Assembly (NCBI RefSeq): GCF_037975445.1
Contig: NZ_CP150254.1
Location: forward strand, 2,912,001-2,976,000
Length of the DNA: 64,000 nt
Direction: 5' to 3'
Origin: Peribacillus sp. FSL P2-0133
GTDB lineage: Bacteria > Bacillota > Bacilli > Bacillales > DSM-1321
Shown here: positions 38,189-46,409 of the stretch, in pieces
How positions within the stretch are numbered: the first letter of the stretch is position 1
How the letters are laid out: each line of letters opens with the position of its first letter
Program-made: the position numbers and the translations under genes
The notes under the pieces: model-generated
What the model was told of the DNA's origin: nothing
Database searches by the model: none
The model's input: only the letters and a program-made list of their open reading frames with translations

Positions 38189-38473
38189 TTACCATTTAAA
38201 GGGTTTCGGTTGGATTTCTATTGGGAAATTTTTTTGCACCTATCCTCCCCCTTTATTTTTATCAATACTTTTATCAATAGCAATGATATTCTCTTTTTCT
38301 ACAATCTTTTTATAATCTTCACTCTCAACCGTTTTTTGAACCATTTCACTTAACATAATCTATTCTTCAGAGGAAGGTTCATACCATTGTTCAGCCAGAA
38401 ACTATTTTCCGAATATATACAAATTTGCTCCTAAACTTATTATCAATAGAAAAAGCAAAATCTTATTCTTCAT
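38189..38473 (-). pseudogene. Membrane-anchored small protein with three in-frame TAG codons
   Basis: The ATG (38471-38473) overlaps the stop region of the HTH gene, as in coupled genes. The frame reads MKNKILLFLLIISLGANLYI, stops at TAG 38402-38404, continues FLAEQWYEPSSEE, TAG 38360-38362, IMLSEMVQKTVESEDYKKIV and on to TAG 38240-38242, then 16 codons to TAA. Composition stays protein-like throughout: one N-terminal membrane helix and a charged outer part. The first TAG most simply replaces a Trp codon. TAG is an ordinary stop elsewhere here (opuCA), so decay is the simplest reading. Confidence 0.65.
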
Positions 38474-38957
38474 ATATCCCTATACCTTTGTCTTTCTCGA
38501 TAGTCCCCGCCTCGTGTAATTCATTTAAACGACTTAAACTCTCTTCTTTATTAAAAGAACTATGCCAACGATAATCATATTGATCCAATATACGGTAATG
38601 GTTACTAATCAAATTTTGTTGCAAACGAAAATCCCCTCTATACTCGATTTCTTTCCACCATATCTTACCACCCATTGTTTTTTCTTTAGGCGTACCACCA
38701 TTTTTTATAGCAATTAACTGAACAAATTCAACTGGATTGTCACCAATAGATGCTACCAACAATTGGCTATGATTAAACAAAGCACAAAATGCAACAACGG
38801 TGGTCCAATTGGCTTCTGTTCTTCTTTTTTCAATTTGAACTAGTGTTTTTTTTGAAATCCCTAGAATTTCAGACATCTTATCTTGAGAAAAACTTTGTTC
38901 TGTTCGGACAAGTTTCATTTTTTCTGATATTAAATTGATGAATTCTTCTTTTTCCAT
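38463..38957 (-). CDS. XRE-type helix-turn-helix regulator (164 aa)
   Basis: N-terminal HTH (about 10-65: LVRTEQSFSQDKMSEILGISKK) followed by a domain of about 95 residues with no family name known to me (GGKIWWKEIEYRGDFRLQQNLISNHYRI). The last codons overlap the start of the small membrane protein relic at 38473, so the two were once a coupled pair. A perfect 24-bp palindrome covers the ribosome binding site region, which suggests autoregulation. Confidence 0.85.
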   Translation of the reverse strand: MEKEEFINLISEKMKLVRTEQSFSQDKMSEILGISKKTLVQIEKRRTEANWTTVVAFCALFNHSQLLVASIGDNPVEFVQLIAIKNGGTPKEKTMGGKIWWKEIEYRGDFRLQQNLISNHYRILDQYDYRWHSSFNKEESLSRLNELHEAGTIEKDKGIGIYEE

Positions 38958-38974
38958 ATATACTAAATACTCCT

Positions 38975-38998
38975 TTTTAGTGTAATTTTACACTAAAA
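38975..38998. promoter_or_regulatory. Perfect 11-2-11 palindrome, probable autoregulatory operator
   Basis: TTTTAGTGTAA, TT, TTACACTAAAA: a perfect inverted repeat ending 17 bp before the HTH gene's ATG and overlapping its ribosome binding site (AAAGGAG). Confidence 0.75.
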
Positions 38999-39116
38999 GT
39001 ATTATTTTTCAACAAAAAATCCTATTTTTGAATAAAAAGCAACTTTAAAACAGAAAAAAGCATGAAATAACTTGCTCTAAATAAGTTTGAGATGGGAATA
39101 TTTCTTAATTAAAGCT

Positions 39117-39203
39117 TGTTGAACTAACGCCCCGTTAGCTATATAAAAAAAGAGCTGCCGAAGCAACTCCCTTATTGAAGTAAAGCACCTGATTGTTGAA
39201 TAA
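39117..39203 (-). repeat. Dispersed terminator repeat, copy 3 (type B)
   Basis: Body GAGCTGCCGAAGCAACTC then TTATTGAAGTAAAGCACC. It begins 10 bp after the stop codon of the small membrane protein at 39213, supporting that gene. Confidence 0.85.
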
Positions 39204-39212
39204 GAACAATAA

Positions 39213-39377
39213 TTATAAACTCATTAAATTCACAGTAACAATTATTGCTAATGAAGCCCATACAAGAAAAAGGATTGCAGCAAGATGCTGGGATACTTCC
39301 TCTTTTATAGCTTTTATTAATGTTAATATAAAACTATATCCAAAAATGAAAAATAAAATTGTATATAAGAAAAACAA
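39213..39377 (-). CDS. Small two-helix membrane protein (54 aa)
   Basis: Below the usual length cut-off, but well supported. TTG lies 9 nt behind AAAGGA (an ATG at 39386 sits too close to that site). It encodes two hydrophobic helices (FLYTILFFIFGYSFILTL and AILFLVWASLAIIVTVNLM) joined by a charged loop (KAIKEEVSQH). A terminator repeat follows the stop codon by 10 bp. Function unknown. Confidence 0.6.
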   Translation of the reverse strand: MFFLYTILFFIFGYSFILTLIKAIKEEVSQHLAAILFLVWASLAIIVTVNLMSL

Positions 39378-39472
39378 TATATACATTCCTTTCGTAATAC
39401 GTTAGTTCTATAAGTCTTGCAGAGGTGACACAAACTGTGAGGTAAAATTTAAGTTAAAAAGGACAAAAAAGA

Positions 39473-39655
39473 TTACTCTTTCTTATCCTTTTCAAGTAAC
39501 ACAATTATTCTATCAAGTTTTTGTTCGATACGATCTGACTTGCTTGGCTGTTTAGTAACGAGTGACCGTACAAGAAAAAACACTCCAGAAAATATCCCAA
39601 ATATACAAATAAGGAAAAATATCGAATATATTGCATCGCCGCCATTAATGGTCAT
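39473..39655 (-). CDS. Small membrane protein with coiled-coil tail
   Basis: About 60 residues: one membrane helix (IYSIFFLICIFGIFSGVFFLV) then a charged helical tail (KSDRIEQKLDRIIVLLEKDKKE) with a heptad-like pattern. ATG at 39655 follows AAAGGTGGG. No function known; this shape is common among Bacillus small proteins. Confidence 0.65.
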   Translation of the reverse strand: MTINGGDAIYSIFFLICIFGIFSGVFFLVRSLVTKQPSKSDRIEQKLDRIIVLLEKDKKE

Positions 39656-39800
39656 AATAGTTCCCACCTTTACAGATTGACTAAGTATACCATAATTATC
39701 CAAAACACAGTTCGACTATACAGCGCTTAATGAATTAACCTCCAGTTTTTAGCCTTGAAATAAAGTTTGATTAAATTAATGAACCTTGTAAAAAGCAAAT

Positions 39801-39848
39801 AGAAAAAGCGTGTTTTGAAAAAAAGATCGATCAAAACACGCTTTTTCT
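39801..39848. terminator. Strong bidirectional hairpin terminator
   Basis: An 18-bp perfect stem (39801-39818 with 39831-39848) with T/A-rich arms, 110 bp beyond the stop codon of the CMD gene. Confidence 0.8.
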
Positions 39849-39958
39849 ATATTCAATTGAATCATTCTTTTATAAAAAAGTTTGATCATTCCGTGATTCT
39901 TATGCCATTAAAGCGCCCGCTTGCTGAAAATTTTTACTTATATAGAGATAAAAACTTC

Positions 39959-40405
39959 TTATTTTTCGGCAGTTGCGAAATTCCCCATTGAAATGGAGAG
40001 TCTATTCCAACTATTAATTTGATTGATCAAAATAACAAGATCTACATAGTCTTTTTCACTAAAATGGATACGCACTCGATTATAAAGATCATCAGGTACA
40101 CCCTTAGTTGGAACTAACGTCACATGTTCAGTTAATTCTAATGCCGCTTTTTCAGCATCTGTGTAAAAATTACAATCTCTCCATGCACTTACGCAGTATA
40201 AACGCTGTTCCGTTTCACCCATTTTTCGTGCCTCAGAGGTATGCATATTAAGACAAAAAGCACAGCCATTAATTTGAGAAGCACGGATTTTAATTAGTTC
40301 ACGCAGTTTACGGTCTATTTCAGTAGATTTAGTATACTTCTCCATTTCCATCATAATGTTAATTGCTTCAGGTGCTACTTCAAGATAATTAATGCGTTGT
40401 TCCAT
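39959..40405 (-). CDS. Carboxymuconolactone decarboxylase/AhpD-like protein
   Basis: About 148 residues, helical, with the AhpD-type redox motif CAFCLNMHTSEA (CxxC plus His). The family contains alkylhydroperoxidase D-like enzymes and true decarboxylases; the CxxC-x3-H form suggests peroxide or disulphide reduction. The second ATG (40405) has an 8-nt gap behind AGGAGG; the first is too near. Divergent from the MocR regulator at 40598, its likely controller. Confidence 0.88.
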   Translation of the reverse strand: MEQRINYLEVAPEAINIMMEMEKYTKSTEIDRKLRELIKIRASQINGCAFCLNMHTSEARKMGETEQRLYCVSAWRDCNFYTDAEKAALELTEHVTLVPTKGVPDDLYNRVRIHFSEKDYVDLVILINQINSWNRLSISMGNFATAEK

Positions 40406-40597
40406 TTCCATTCCTCCTAAAATAATTAAAAGCTTATATTACCCAAAAGAGGGAATTATATTAATAAAGGACTTTTTGAAATTCCATGTTACATTCCCCT
40501 TTTCAATGAATTATATATAATGCTATTATTCACTTCCGTTGTCATTTCGAAAAGGTACAGTTTATACTATTTAAAAATGACAGATGAGGTGCATAGA
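40406..40597. promoter_or_regulatory. Divergent CMD/MocR control region
   Basis: 192 bp holding both promoters. No repeat stands out enough to name an operator. Confidence 0.4.
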
Positions 40598-41998
40598 ATG
40601 AAAGAACTTGTATTTAATGTTGATCGAAATAGCACTCTTCCTATGTATCAACAAGTTTATCGCTATATTAAAGCCCAAATTGTCTCAGGTAAAATTGCAG
40701 AGAATTCGAAATTGCCATCTGTTCGGCAGCTTGCAGAGCTGCTACAAGTGAGCCGTAATACCACACAGCTGGCGTATGAACAATTACAAGCAGAGGGTTA
40801 CATTCGCAGTGAATATAAAAAAGGGTATTATGTACAAGCTTCTATTTCGGAACTATTATCTATTTCCGAGATAATCCCTCATACCAAAGCTTCCTCCAAG
40901 AATATTGTAAATCCTACAATTGATTTTCAAGCTGGAGCTGTAGATGGAATCAATTTCCCTCTTGCGAAATGGCGCAATCTTTCGAATAAAGTCCTAAAGG
41001 ATAATCTGATTTATCAATATGGAGAGAATCAAGGGGATTTATTATTACGGGAATCTTTAGCAAAGTATTTATTTCAATCTAGAGGGGTAAGAGCAACCAG
41101 TGACCAAATTGTTATTGGTAGTACCACACAGCAACTTTTGACGATCTTATCCATCCTTTTAAAAGAAGAACATACTCAAATCGCTGTAGAAGATCCCGGA
41201 TATAATGGGGCCAGAGAACTTTTTTCATTACAATCCTATTCAGTTGTCCCCATACCAGTTAAAGAGGACGGTATTGACATCACACACTTAGATATGTGTA
41301 ATGCCCGGTTGGTTTACGTAACACCATCACATCAGTTTCCACTAGGGATAACAATGCCTATCAACAAAAGATATAATCTAATTGAATGGGCTGAAAAAGT
41401 GAATGGATATATCATTGAAGATGACTACGATAGTGAATTTCGCTATAAACAGCAGCCTATACCTTCATTACAAAGTTTAACAAACAGCGAGCATATCATA
41501 TACTTGAGTACTTTTTCTAAGGCATTATTGCCTTCCATTCGGCTTAGCTATATGGTGTTGCCAAAAGAAATACTAGTTAGATATCATCAAATTTCATCAT
41601 TACTACAGCAAACAGCTTCAACACTTCACCAACGTACAATCCATCATTTTATAGAAGAAGGACATTGGTATGCCCATTTACGTAAAATGAAAACAATATA
41701 TAAACGGAAAATAAAGGTGTTATGTGACACCATTCATATGCACTTTAAAGATACTGTAAAAATAATAGGTGGCTCCTCTGGCATCTATATTGTCATTGAA
41801 GTTGCAACAAAGCAAAGTGAAGAGTGGCTCGTCAAAGAAGCGCTCAAAAACGGCGTTAAAGTATATCCATGCTCCCCATTTTACATGGAGAAATTCCCGA
41901 GTCACCCCACTATTCAACTCGGTTTTGCCGGCTTAGAAGAATTGGAAATACGTAAAGGAATTGAAAAGTTGGCAGACGCTTGGTTAAATATAGAGTGA
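40598..41998 (+). CDS. MocR-type regulator (GntR HTH fused to aminotransferase fold) (1)
   Basis: About 466 residues: an N-terminal GntR winged helix (YRYIKAQIVSGKIAENSKLPS, LLQVSRNTTQLAYEQL) and a C-terminal fold-type I aminotransferase domain. The PLP lysine region is YLSTFSKALLPSIRLSYMVLP and the cofactor Asp region is EDDYDSEF. Such proteins sense PLP-linked ligands (as PdxR and GabR do). ATG at 40598 follows GAGGTG. Paralogue of the protein at 52873. Likely controls the divergent CMD gene. Confidence 0.93.
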   Translation: MKELVFNVDRNSTLPMYQQVYRYIKAQIVSGKIAENSKLPSVRQLAELLQVSRNTTQLAYEQLQAEGYIRSEYKKGYYVQASISELLSISEIIPHTKASSKNIVNPTIDFQAGAVDGINFPLAKWRNLSNKVLKDNLIYQYGENQGDLLLRESLAKYLFQSRGVRATSDQIVIGSTTQQLLTILSILLKEEHTQIAVEDPGYNGARELFSLQSYSVVPIPVKEDGIDITHLDMCNARLVYVTPSHQFPLGITMPINKRYNLIEWAEKVNGYIIEDDYDSEFRYKQQPIPSLQSLTNSEHIIYLSTFSKALLPSIRLSYMVLPKEILVRYHQISSLLQQTASTLHQRTIHHFIEEGHWYAHLRKMKTIYKRKIKVLCDTIHMHFKDTVKIIGGSSGIYIVIEVATKQSEEWLVKEALKNGVKVYPCSPFYMEKFPSHPTIQLGFAGLEELEIRKGIEKLADAWLNIE

Positions 41999-42231
41999 AC
42001 AACCTATTAATGAGTATTTTATTGAATTATTCATCCTTAAAAACAGCATTTTCCAGAAAAATAAAAGACCATCTCTTAAAAATTGGTTTTCTAGAAGATG
42101 GTCTTTTACGAATATTTTTTTCTATCTTTTTTGCAAATGACCAAAGTATTTTCAACCTTTATTTTAAATCTACACCAGCCTGTATTGTTCAACATCCTAA
42201 GACCAATTGTAGAACCAAGAGCAAACAGCAC

Positions 42232-42316
42232 TCGTTAACTAGCCTGCCCTTCATTTCCATAAGAAAAAAGCTGCCTTAAAGACAGATCCGCTCTACAGCT
42301 AACTCACCTGTTAGCC
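42232..42316 (-). repeat. Dispersed terminator repeat, copy 4 (type A)
   Basis: Ends 12 bp before the stop codon (42328) of the leftward DUF3888-type gene. An extra upstream segment (ACCAATTGTAGAACCAAGAG, 42201-42220) is shared with copies 7 and 13. Confidence 0.85.
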
Positions 42317-42327
42317 TAATACTGACA

Positions 42328-43077
42328 TTACATATACCAAATCAATTCATTTTTCATTTTCTTACCTTGTTTGTCTTTCTTTTCTACGACCACCCATTTA
42401 TCAATTTCCTTAGCCACATGCAAAACTATATTTGTTCCATCAGACCTTTTAAAAAGAATGTATCCTTGGTTACCCTTAATGAAAGTAACTGGATCTATGA
42501 CATTTTTATATGGAGGTTTTATATTAGAATTTAAATCATTTTCTATAATGTCAGTTACAATATCTGAAAGAACTTTGTATTCTTTTTGTTTTTCTGATTT
42601 ATATAGTAGTTGTTCATAACTATATTTTGAAAAGGATTCCAACCTTAAATTGAATGTTTGAAGTATATCTAACAGAACCTCCTTGTAAAATTCATTAATT
42701 TTCTTTTCCTCTTCATCCCCTTTATGAATAAAATTAATCATTTTTACACCAAAAGGGCTTACATCAAAAGTGATAGTTTCTTTGCCATATGGAGGATTAT
42801 GAGCGTGTTCAAATGTAATTACTTGAACTGTTACCCAAAAACTAAAACCTCCTTCACTTTTCCTAATTAACCTTATGATTTTGGCATCAAATAAACCGTA
42901 CTGTTTATGATAGCCATAATAATTAATCACTTCTTCTGAAATATATGGGTCAAGTAAAGTCAATAATGTATCATAAACTAACTTATTATTTAATTCAGTT
43001 TTTGCTGAAGTAATCATAATAGGTCGAACACTCAATAGTAACAAACTTATGGACAGACCTAAGAAGAATTTATTCAA
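42328..43077 (-). CDS. Secreted DUF3888-type protein
   Basis: 249 residues with a signal peptide (about 1-25). Residues 33-125 fit the DUF3888 pattern (YDTLLTLLDPYISEEVINYYG, LFDAKIIRL, VTVQVITFEHAHNPPYGKETITF). The rest has a helical segment and a possible second beta domain (IVLHVAKEIDKWVVVEK). Function of the family is unknown. A terminator repeat lies at its 3' end. Confidence 0.8.
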   Translation of the reverse strand: MNKFFLGLSISLLLLSVRPIMITSAKTELNNKLVYDTLLTLLDPYISEEVINYYGYHKQYGLFDAKIIRLIRKSEGGFSFWVTVQVITFEHAHNPPYGKETITFDVSPFGVKMINFIHKGDEEEKKINEFYKEVLLDILQTFNLRLESFSKYSYEQLLYKSEKQKEYKVLSDIVTDIIENDLNSNIKPPYKNVIDPVTFIKGNQGYILFKRSDGTNIVLHVAKEIDKWVVVEKKDKQGKKMKNELIWYM

Positions 43078-43150
43078 GATATAACCTACCTAATATTTTT
43101 TAGGTTTACTGTTCCCATAAGTTTTAAAAATAATTATTTGTATTTTCTTT

Positions 43151-43240
43151 ATGAACTAAACTACCTCGATAGCTCCATAAAGAAAAAGCTGACTTAAAGA
43201 CAGCTCTGATCTTCAGCTAAAGCACCCGATAGTTCTATAA
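43151..43240 (-). repeat. Dispersed terminator repeat, copy 5 (type A)
   Basis: Begins 47 bp after the stop codon of the DedA gene (43287). Core AAAAAGCTGACTTAAAGACAG on the plus strand. Confidence 0.85.
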
Positions 43241-43286
43241 GCTCTAAATATAATTTTATTAAAGTCTTCCATCTAAACCGTCACTT

Positions 43287-43895
43287 TTATGAAATACCCC
43301 TTCTTAATCGATTTCTTCTCCTCCATAAAAAATAAATGAATATTGAAAGGAGCAATAAACTCGTAATTACATAAATACTATATGTTGACATATATAGTTC
43401 AACATTGTTCCAATTTTCCCCTAATATTCTTCCTAATGTGATAAAAGTAAAACTCCATATTAATGCACCAGTATAGGCGTAAACAACAAATTTTCTAAAA
43501 GGGAAGCGATTGACAGATGCTATATACGCTGTAAGGTGCCGTACCCCAGGAATAAAATAACCAAATAATAAAAGATAGGGTCCAAATTTCTTGAATAATT
43601 TCTTTGTTTTATTAATTTTTTGTTCGGTTATGTGAAGTTTTGGTCCAAACTTTTCTAATAAAGGCAACCCAAATTTATAACCAATGAAGTAGCTAAGCGA
43701 AATCCCCCCCGTTGCTCCTACAAAGGCACTTACTATTGAAATTAAGTAAGATAATTCACCCTGAAACACACTGTAACCAATATATGTAAGAAGAACCTCA
43801 TCTGGTATAGGAAGTCCTACAATACCTCCGATTAAAGCAAATATTATTCCGAAGTACCCATAATGTTCTAGAAGGTAAGCAACATGATTTTCCAC
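43287..43895 (-). CDS. DedA-family membrane protein
   Basis: 202 residues with about five hydrophobic segments and the DedA core: GGIVGLPIPDEVLL, GATGGISLSYFIGYKFG, and FGYFIPGVRHLTAYIASVNR, which holds the conserved Arg/His. DedA proteins are membrane-lipid (flippase-type) transport proteins affecting envelope homeostasis. GTG start behind GGAG at 7-nt spacing. Confidence 0.9.
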   Translation of the reverse strand: MENHVAYLLEHYGYFGIIFALIGGIVGLPIPDEVLLTYIGYSVFQGELSYLISIVSAFVGATGGISLSYFIGYKFGLPLLEKFGPKLHITEQKINKTKKLFKKFGPYLLLFGYFIPGVRHLTAYIASVNRFPFRKFVVYAYTGALIWSFTFITLGRILGENWNNVELYMSTYSIYVITSLLLLSIFIYFLWRRRNRLRRGIS

Positions 43896-43990
43896 TTTCT
43901 CACTCCAACTTTTAGGTAATGTCTAACAATCATTTCTGATTATTTATTATCAGCAGTATTTAAATAATAAAAAAGAAAATTTACTCTTCA

Positions 43991-44033
43991 TTGGGGATAA
44001 TACCTTTAACAATATTAAAGGTATTATCCCCAA
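43991..44033. repeat. Perfect 19-bp inverted repeat
   Basis: Arms 43991-44009 and 44015-44033 are exact reverse complements with a five-base loop. T5 follows on the plus strand, while on the minus strand there is no T run. It lies between the GNAT and DedA genes, both leftward. Probably a hairpin terminator or processing site for GNAT mRNA; a tiny transposon relic is an alternative. Confidence 0.7.
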
Positions 44034-44053
44034 TTTTTGATTTCTTATTGCAC

Positions 44054-44072
44054 AAAACTGCCCCGTTAGTGG
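44054..44072 (-). repeat. Partial dispersed repeat (end only)
   Basis: AACTGCCCCGTTAGT matches one end of the 85-bp element; the terminator body is missing. It lies 56 bp beyond the GNAT stop codon. Confidence 0.5.
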
Positions 44073-44127
44073 AGGAATGCTGCCCAGTTTAGTAGGTTTC
44101 ACCCTTATCCACTACAGAGTAAAAGAA

Positions 44128-44625
44128 TCAATTCTTACCCTCTCTTAATTTGACCAAGTTGTACCAGCTTACTCCACCATGCTTTGATTCAGACATGCCA
44201 TGGCTAACAAATCCAAATTTTTCATAGAAAGAAACTAATTCCTGTTTACATGTTAAAGTGATTCCTTCTCTTCCATTTTCTTCTCCAAGTTTTTCCATTT
44301 TCTTAATTAAAATCTTTGCAATTCCTTGATTTCTAGCCTGTTTGGACACTGCTAACCCTAAAATACTCTGATATCCTCCTCTTTTCGGATTCTTTTTGAT
44401 TTCCTCAAAAAGATCATCAGTTATATAAGGTTGATTAATAATAGGACCATTAATATAACCAAGTATTTCCCCTTCCTTTTCTGCCACAATAAAGGTATCA
44501 GCTATCAACTGAATCCTCTCCACTAATGCTTCTTTTGTGGCAGCTTCTTCTATTGAAAAGCCTTCATTCTCAATAAATAACAGCTGTTCTAAATCTGTAG
44601 TTTGAACATTTCTTAAAGAAATCAT
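44128..44625 (-). CDS. GNAT N-acetyltransferase (arylalkylamine type)
   Basis: 165 residues. GNAT motif A is visible as ILGLAVSKQARNQGIAKIL (acetyl-CoA loop QxxGIA) and motif B as LVSFYEKFGFVSHG. The overall pattern is that of serotonin/arylalkylamine acetyltransferase-like GNATs. The substrate is unknown. Two MarR-type operators lie in front, and a frameshifted MarR gene lies just upstream in the same direction. Confidence 0.9.
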   Translation of the reverse strand: MISLRNVQTTDLEQLLFIENEGFSIEEAATKEALVERIQLIADTFIVAEKEGEILGYINGPIINQPYITDDLFEEIKKNPKRGGYQSILGLAVSKQARNQGIAKILIKKMEKLGEENGREGITLTCKQELVSFYEKFGFVSHGMSESKHGGVSWYNLVKLREGKN

Positions 44626-44712
44626 CTTGTCTAAAACCCCTTTCCTAACTGGATTGACCTAAAAACATTAGTAGTAATAATTTTATGGGCTTTACTACTA
44701 AAACAAAAAAAT

Positions 44713-44750
44713 GTTTAGGATCTAAATAATAAATAGTTTAGAAACTAAAC
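44713..44750. promoter_or_regulatory. Tandem MarR-type operators before the GNAT gene
   Basis: GTTTAGGATCTAAAT (44713-44727) and GTTTAGAAACTAAAC (44736-44750), both of form TTTAG-N3-CTAAA, the second a perfect palindrome. They lie 88-125 bp upstream of the GNAT start. Confidence 0.6.
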
Positions 44751-44775
44751 AATATTTTGTTAAGAAAGCTTTAAT

Positions 44776-45298
44776 TTATGTTTGACTACTTCCACATCTT
44801 TTTTTTTCTATATCAGGCATATCCAACACCTCAGTATACTTTTGCATAACTTTATAAAATAGATTAATCTCTTCAGGAGTAAAACTCTTACGCAATGTTT
44901 TATCAGCCCAGGTGAGTTCTTTAATATCATAATCTTTATGTGCTTTACTTAGAAGTTTTCCTTTATCAGTGACATACAAATGTACGTTCTTGGCATTCCC
45001 AGCTTCTTTTTTTTCGTATAATCAAACTTCGCTTTTCTAGTTTGGTAATAATCTGTGATACAGCACCTTTTGTACGCTTCCACTCCGACGCTACTTCAGT
45101 AACAGTGATTCCCGGATTCTCTTCAATAACCGTAAGAGTATGTACTTCAACCATATTAATGATTTCCCCTGTACCATAATCACGAGCTGTTTTTATATAA
45201 TCATTGTAATTCATAACAAATTTATAGATAATATTCGCCTTTGCATCTAATTCATGATACTTAGCATTTGTTTGAATCACATTTTCAGTATCTTTCAT
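44776..45298 (-). pseudogene. MarR-family regulator split by a frameshift in an A8 tract
   Basis: The first part (to about residue 96) is a normal MarR fold (NPGITVTEVASEWKRTKGAV, ITKLEKRSLIIRKK). At 45007-45014 the minus strand has eight A; with seven, the frame continues EAGNAKNVHLYVTDKGKLLS into the second open frame, which ends at 44776. As written, translation ends 14 residues later. Causes could be a true mutation, a sequencing error, or RNA-polymerase slippage on the A8 run making some functional protein. Confidence 0.85.
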
Positions 45299-45496
45299 TT
45301 CGCCTCACAACCTTTCGACTATAACAGTAAATTACACAATATTAGTTTTTTTATTATATCATCATGCATTAATCTTTTAGTCTTTCTACTTTATCCTCTA
45401 TGTGGTCTTAATTTAACTTCATCTCTTTTTGACCAAGTTCCATTTAATCACTAGATTGAATAATTAAAGGTTCTTCTCCATGGAAAGTTTCTTCTT

Positions 45497-45584
45497 AAGC
45501 TAACCTGTCCCGCCAGTCCCAATAGAAAAAAGCTGCCTTAAAGACAGCTCCGCTCTACAGCTAACGTACCCGTTAGTTCATTAA
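45497..45584 (-). repeat. Dispersed terminator repeat, copy 6 (type A)
   Basis: Begins about 62 bp after the VOC gene stop codon (45647). Core AAAAAAGCTGCCTTAAAGAC, then CAGCTCCGCTCTACAGCTAA. Confidence 0.85.
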
Positions 45585-45646
45585 GAAAAGCTTATGTGAG
45601 TAGTACAAACTGGACATGCGTTAAGCTAAAATGCCGACAGCTCGAA

Positions 45647-46066
45647 TCACGCTTTTCTGGTCGAACCTAGAACCTCCAAATAATGCTGATTGTACATAAT
45701 GCCTAGGATGTTCCCAAAGGGATCAACCACGGAGGCAGTAATGAACCCCTCACCGCGAACTGTGGGTGCTTCGTGTTCTTTCGCTCCCATGGACAACAGC
45801 TTCTCGAAAGTTGCTGTCACATCATCGACGTGCCAGTACACGACAGCACCACCGGCCTGACCGGTCGACGAACCATCGGGCGCGTAGCTGCTATCGATCA
45901 GGCCAAGCTCGTGCTGGTAGTCGCCGATGCGAAACTCGGCATATCCTGGGCGTTCGAAGTATGGGTCGATACCCAACAGCTCGGCGTACCACTTCTTCGC
46001 CGCCACTAGATCAGCCGCCCAAAAACTGACGGTGGTAAGTCCTCGTAATGTCTTTGTGTCGCTCAT
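45647..46066 (-). CDS. VOC/glyoxalase superfamily protein, foreign composition
   Basis: About 139 residues, one beta-alpha-beta-beta-beta pair: LTTVSFWAADLVAAKKWYAE, FRIGDYQHELGLI, VVYWHVDDVTATFEKLL, SVVDPFGNILGIM. VOC proteins bind a metal and act as dioxygenases, lyases or drug-binding proteins; His and Glu ligands are partly present. The DNA is strikingly rich in GC (runs such as CGCCGCC, GGCGCGTAGC) against AT-rich neighbours, which indicates recent transfer. ATG at 46066 follows GAGGAGG. Confidence 0.88.
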   Translation of the reverse strand: MSDTKTLRGLTTVSFWAADLVAAKKWYAELLGIDPYFERPGYAEFRIGDYQHELGLIDSSYAPDGSSTGQAGGAVVYWHVDDVTATFEKLLSMGAKEHEAPTVRGEGFITASVVDPFGNILGIMYNQHYLEVLGSTRKA

Positions 46067-46317
46067 ATTCGATATCCTCCTCAATGTCGAGTATGTAACT
46101 GTACTTTAATATTTAGGGTCGCCGGGTTATTTCCTAGTTGCTGTTCCAATAGCTATTGTTAACGTCTAATGCTAACAACAGTATGTCAGTGGAGGTGAAT
46201 ATTTTTCAAAAGTGCTTTGAACATTTATTCCTTTGATTAACTTCGATTTCCTTACGAAAGATCCCTTCTCTTATTCAAGAAAATGGCCCAATTGTTGAAC
46301 AAAAATCAAACTGCACG

Positions 46318-46403
46318 GTTGAACTAGCTTGCTTTTAGCTCCATAAGAAAAGAACTGCTGATCAGCTCCTGCATTGAAGTAAAGCACCTGTTAGTTCTAT
46401 AAA
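46318..46403 (-). repeat. Dispersed terminator repeat, copy 7 (type B)
   Basis: Ends 7 bp before the stop codon of the gene at 46410. Preceded (46284-46317) by the extra GGCCCAATTGTTGAACAAA segment shared with copies 4 and 13. Confidence 0.85.
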
Positions 46404-46409
46404 GAGATT

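Noticed and set aside
38189-38473. TAG recoding (an amber-reading code or pyrrolysine)
   Set aside because: TAG is a normal terminator of opuCA and of the 23859 micropeptide frame here, other genes are broken by TGA or TAA, and no recoding genes are in the window.
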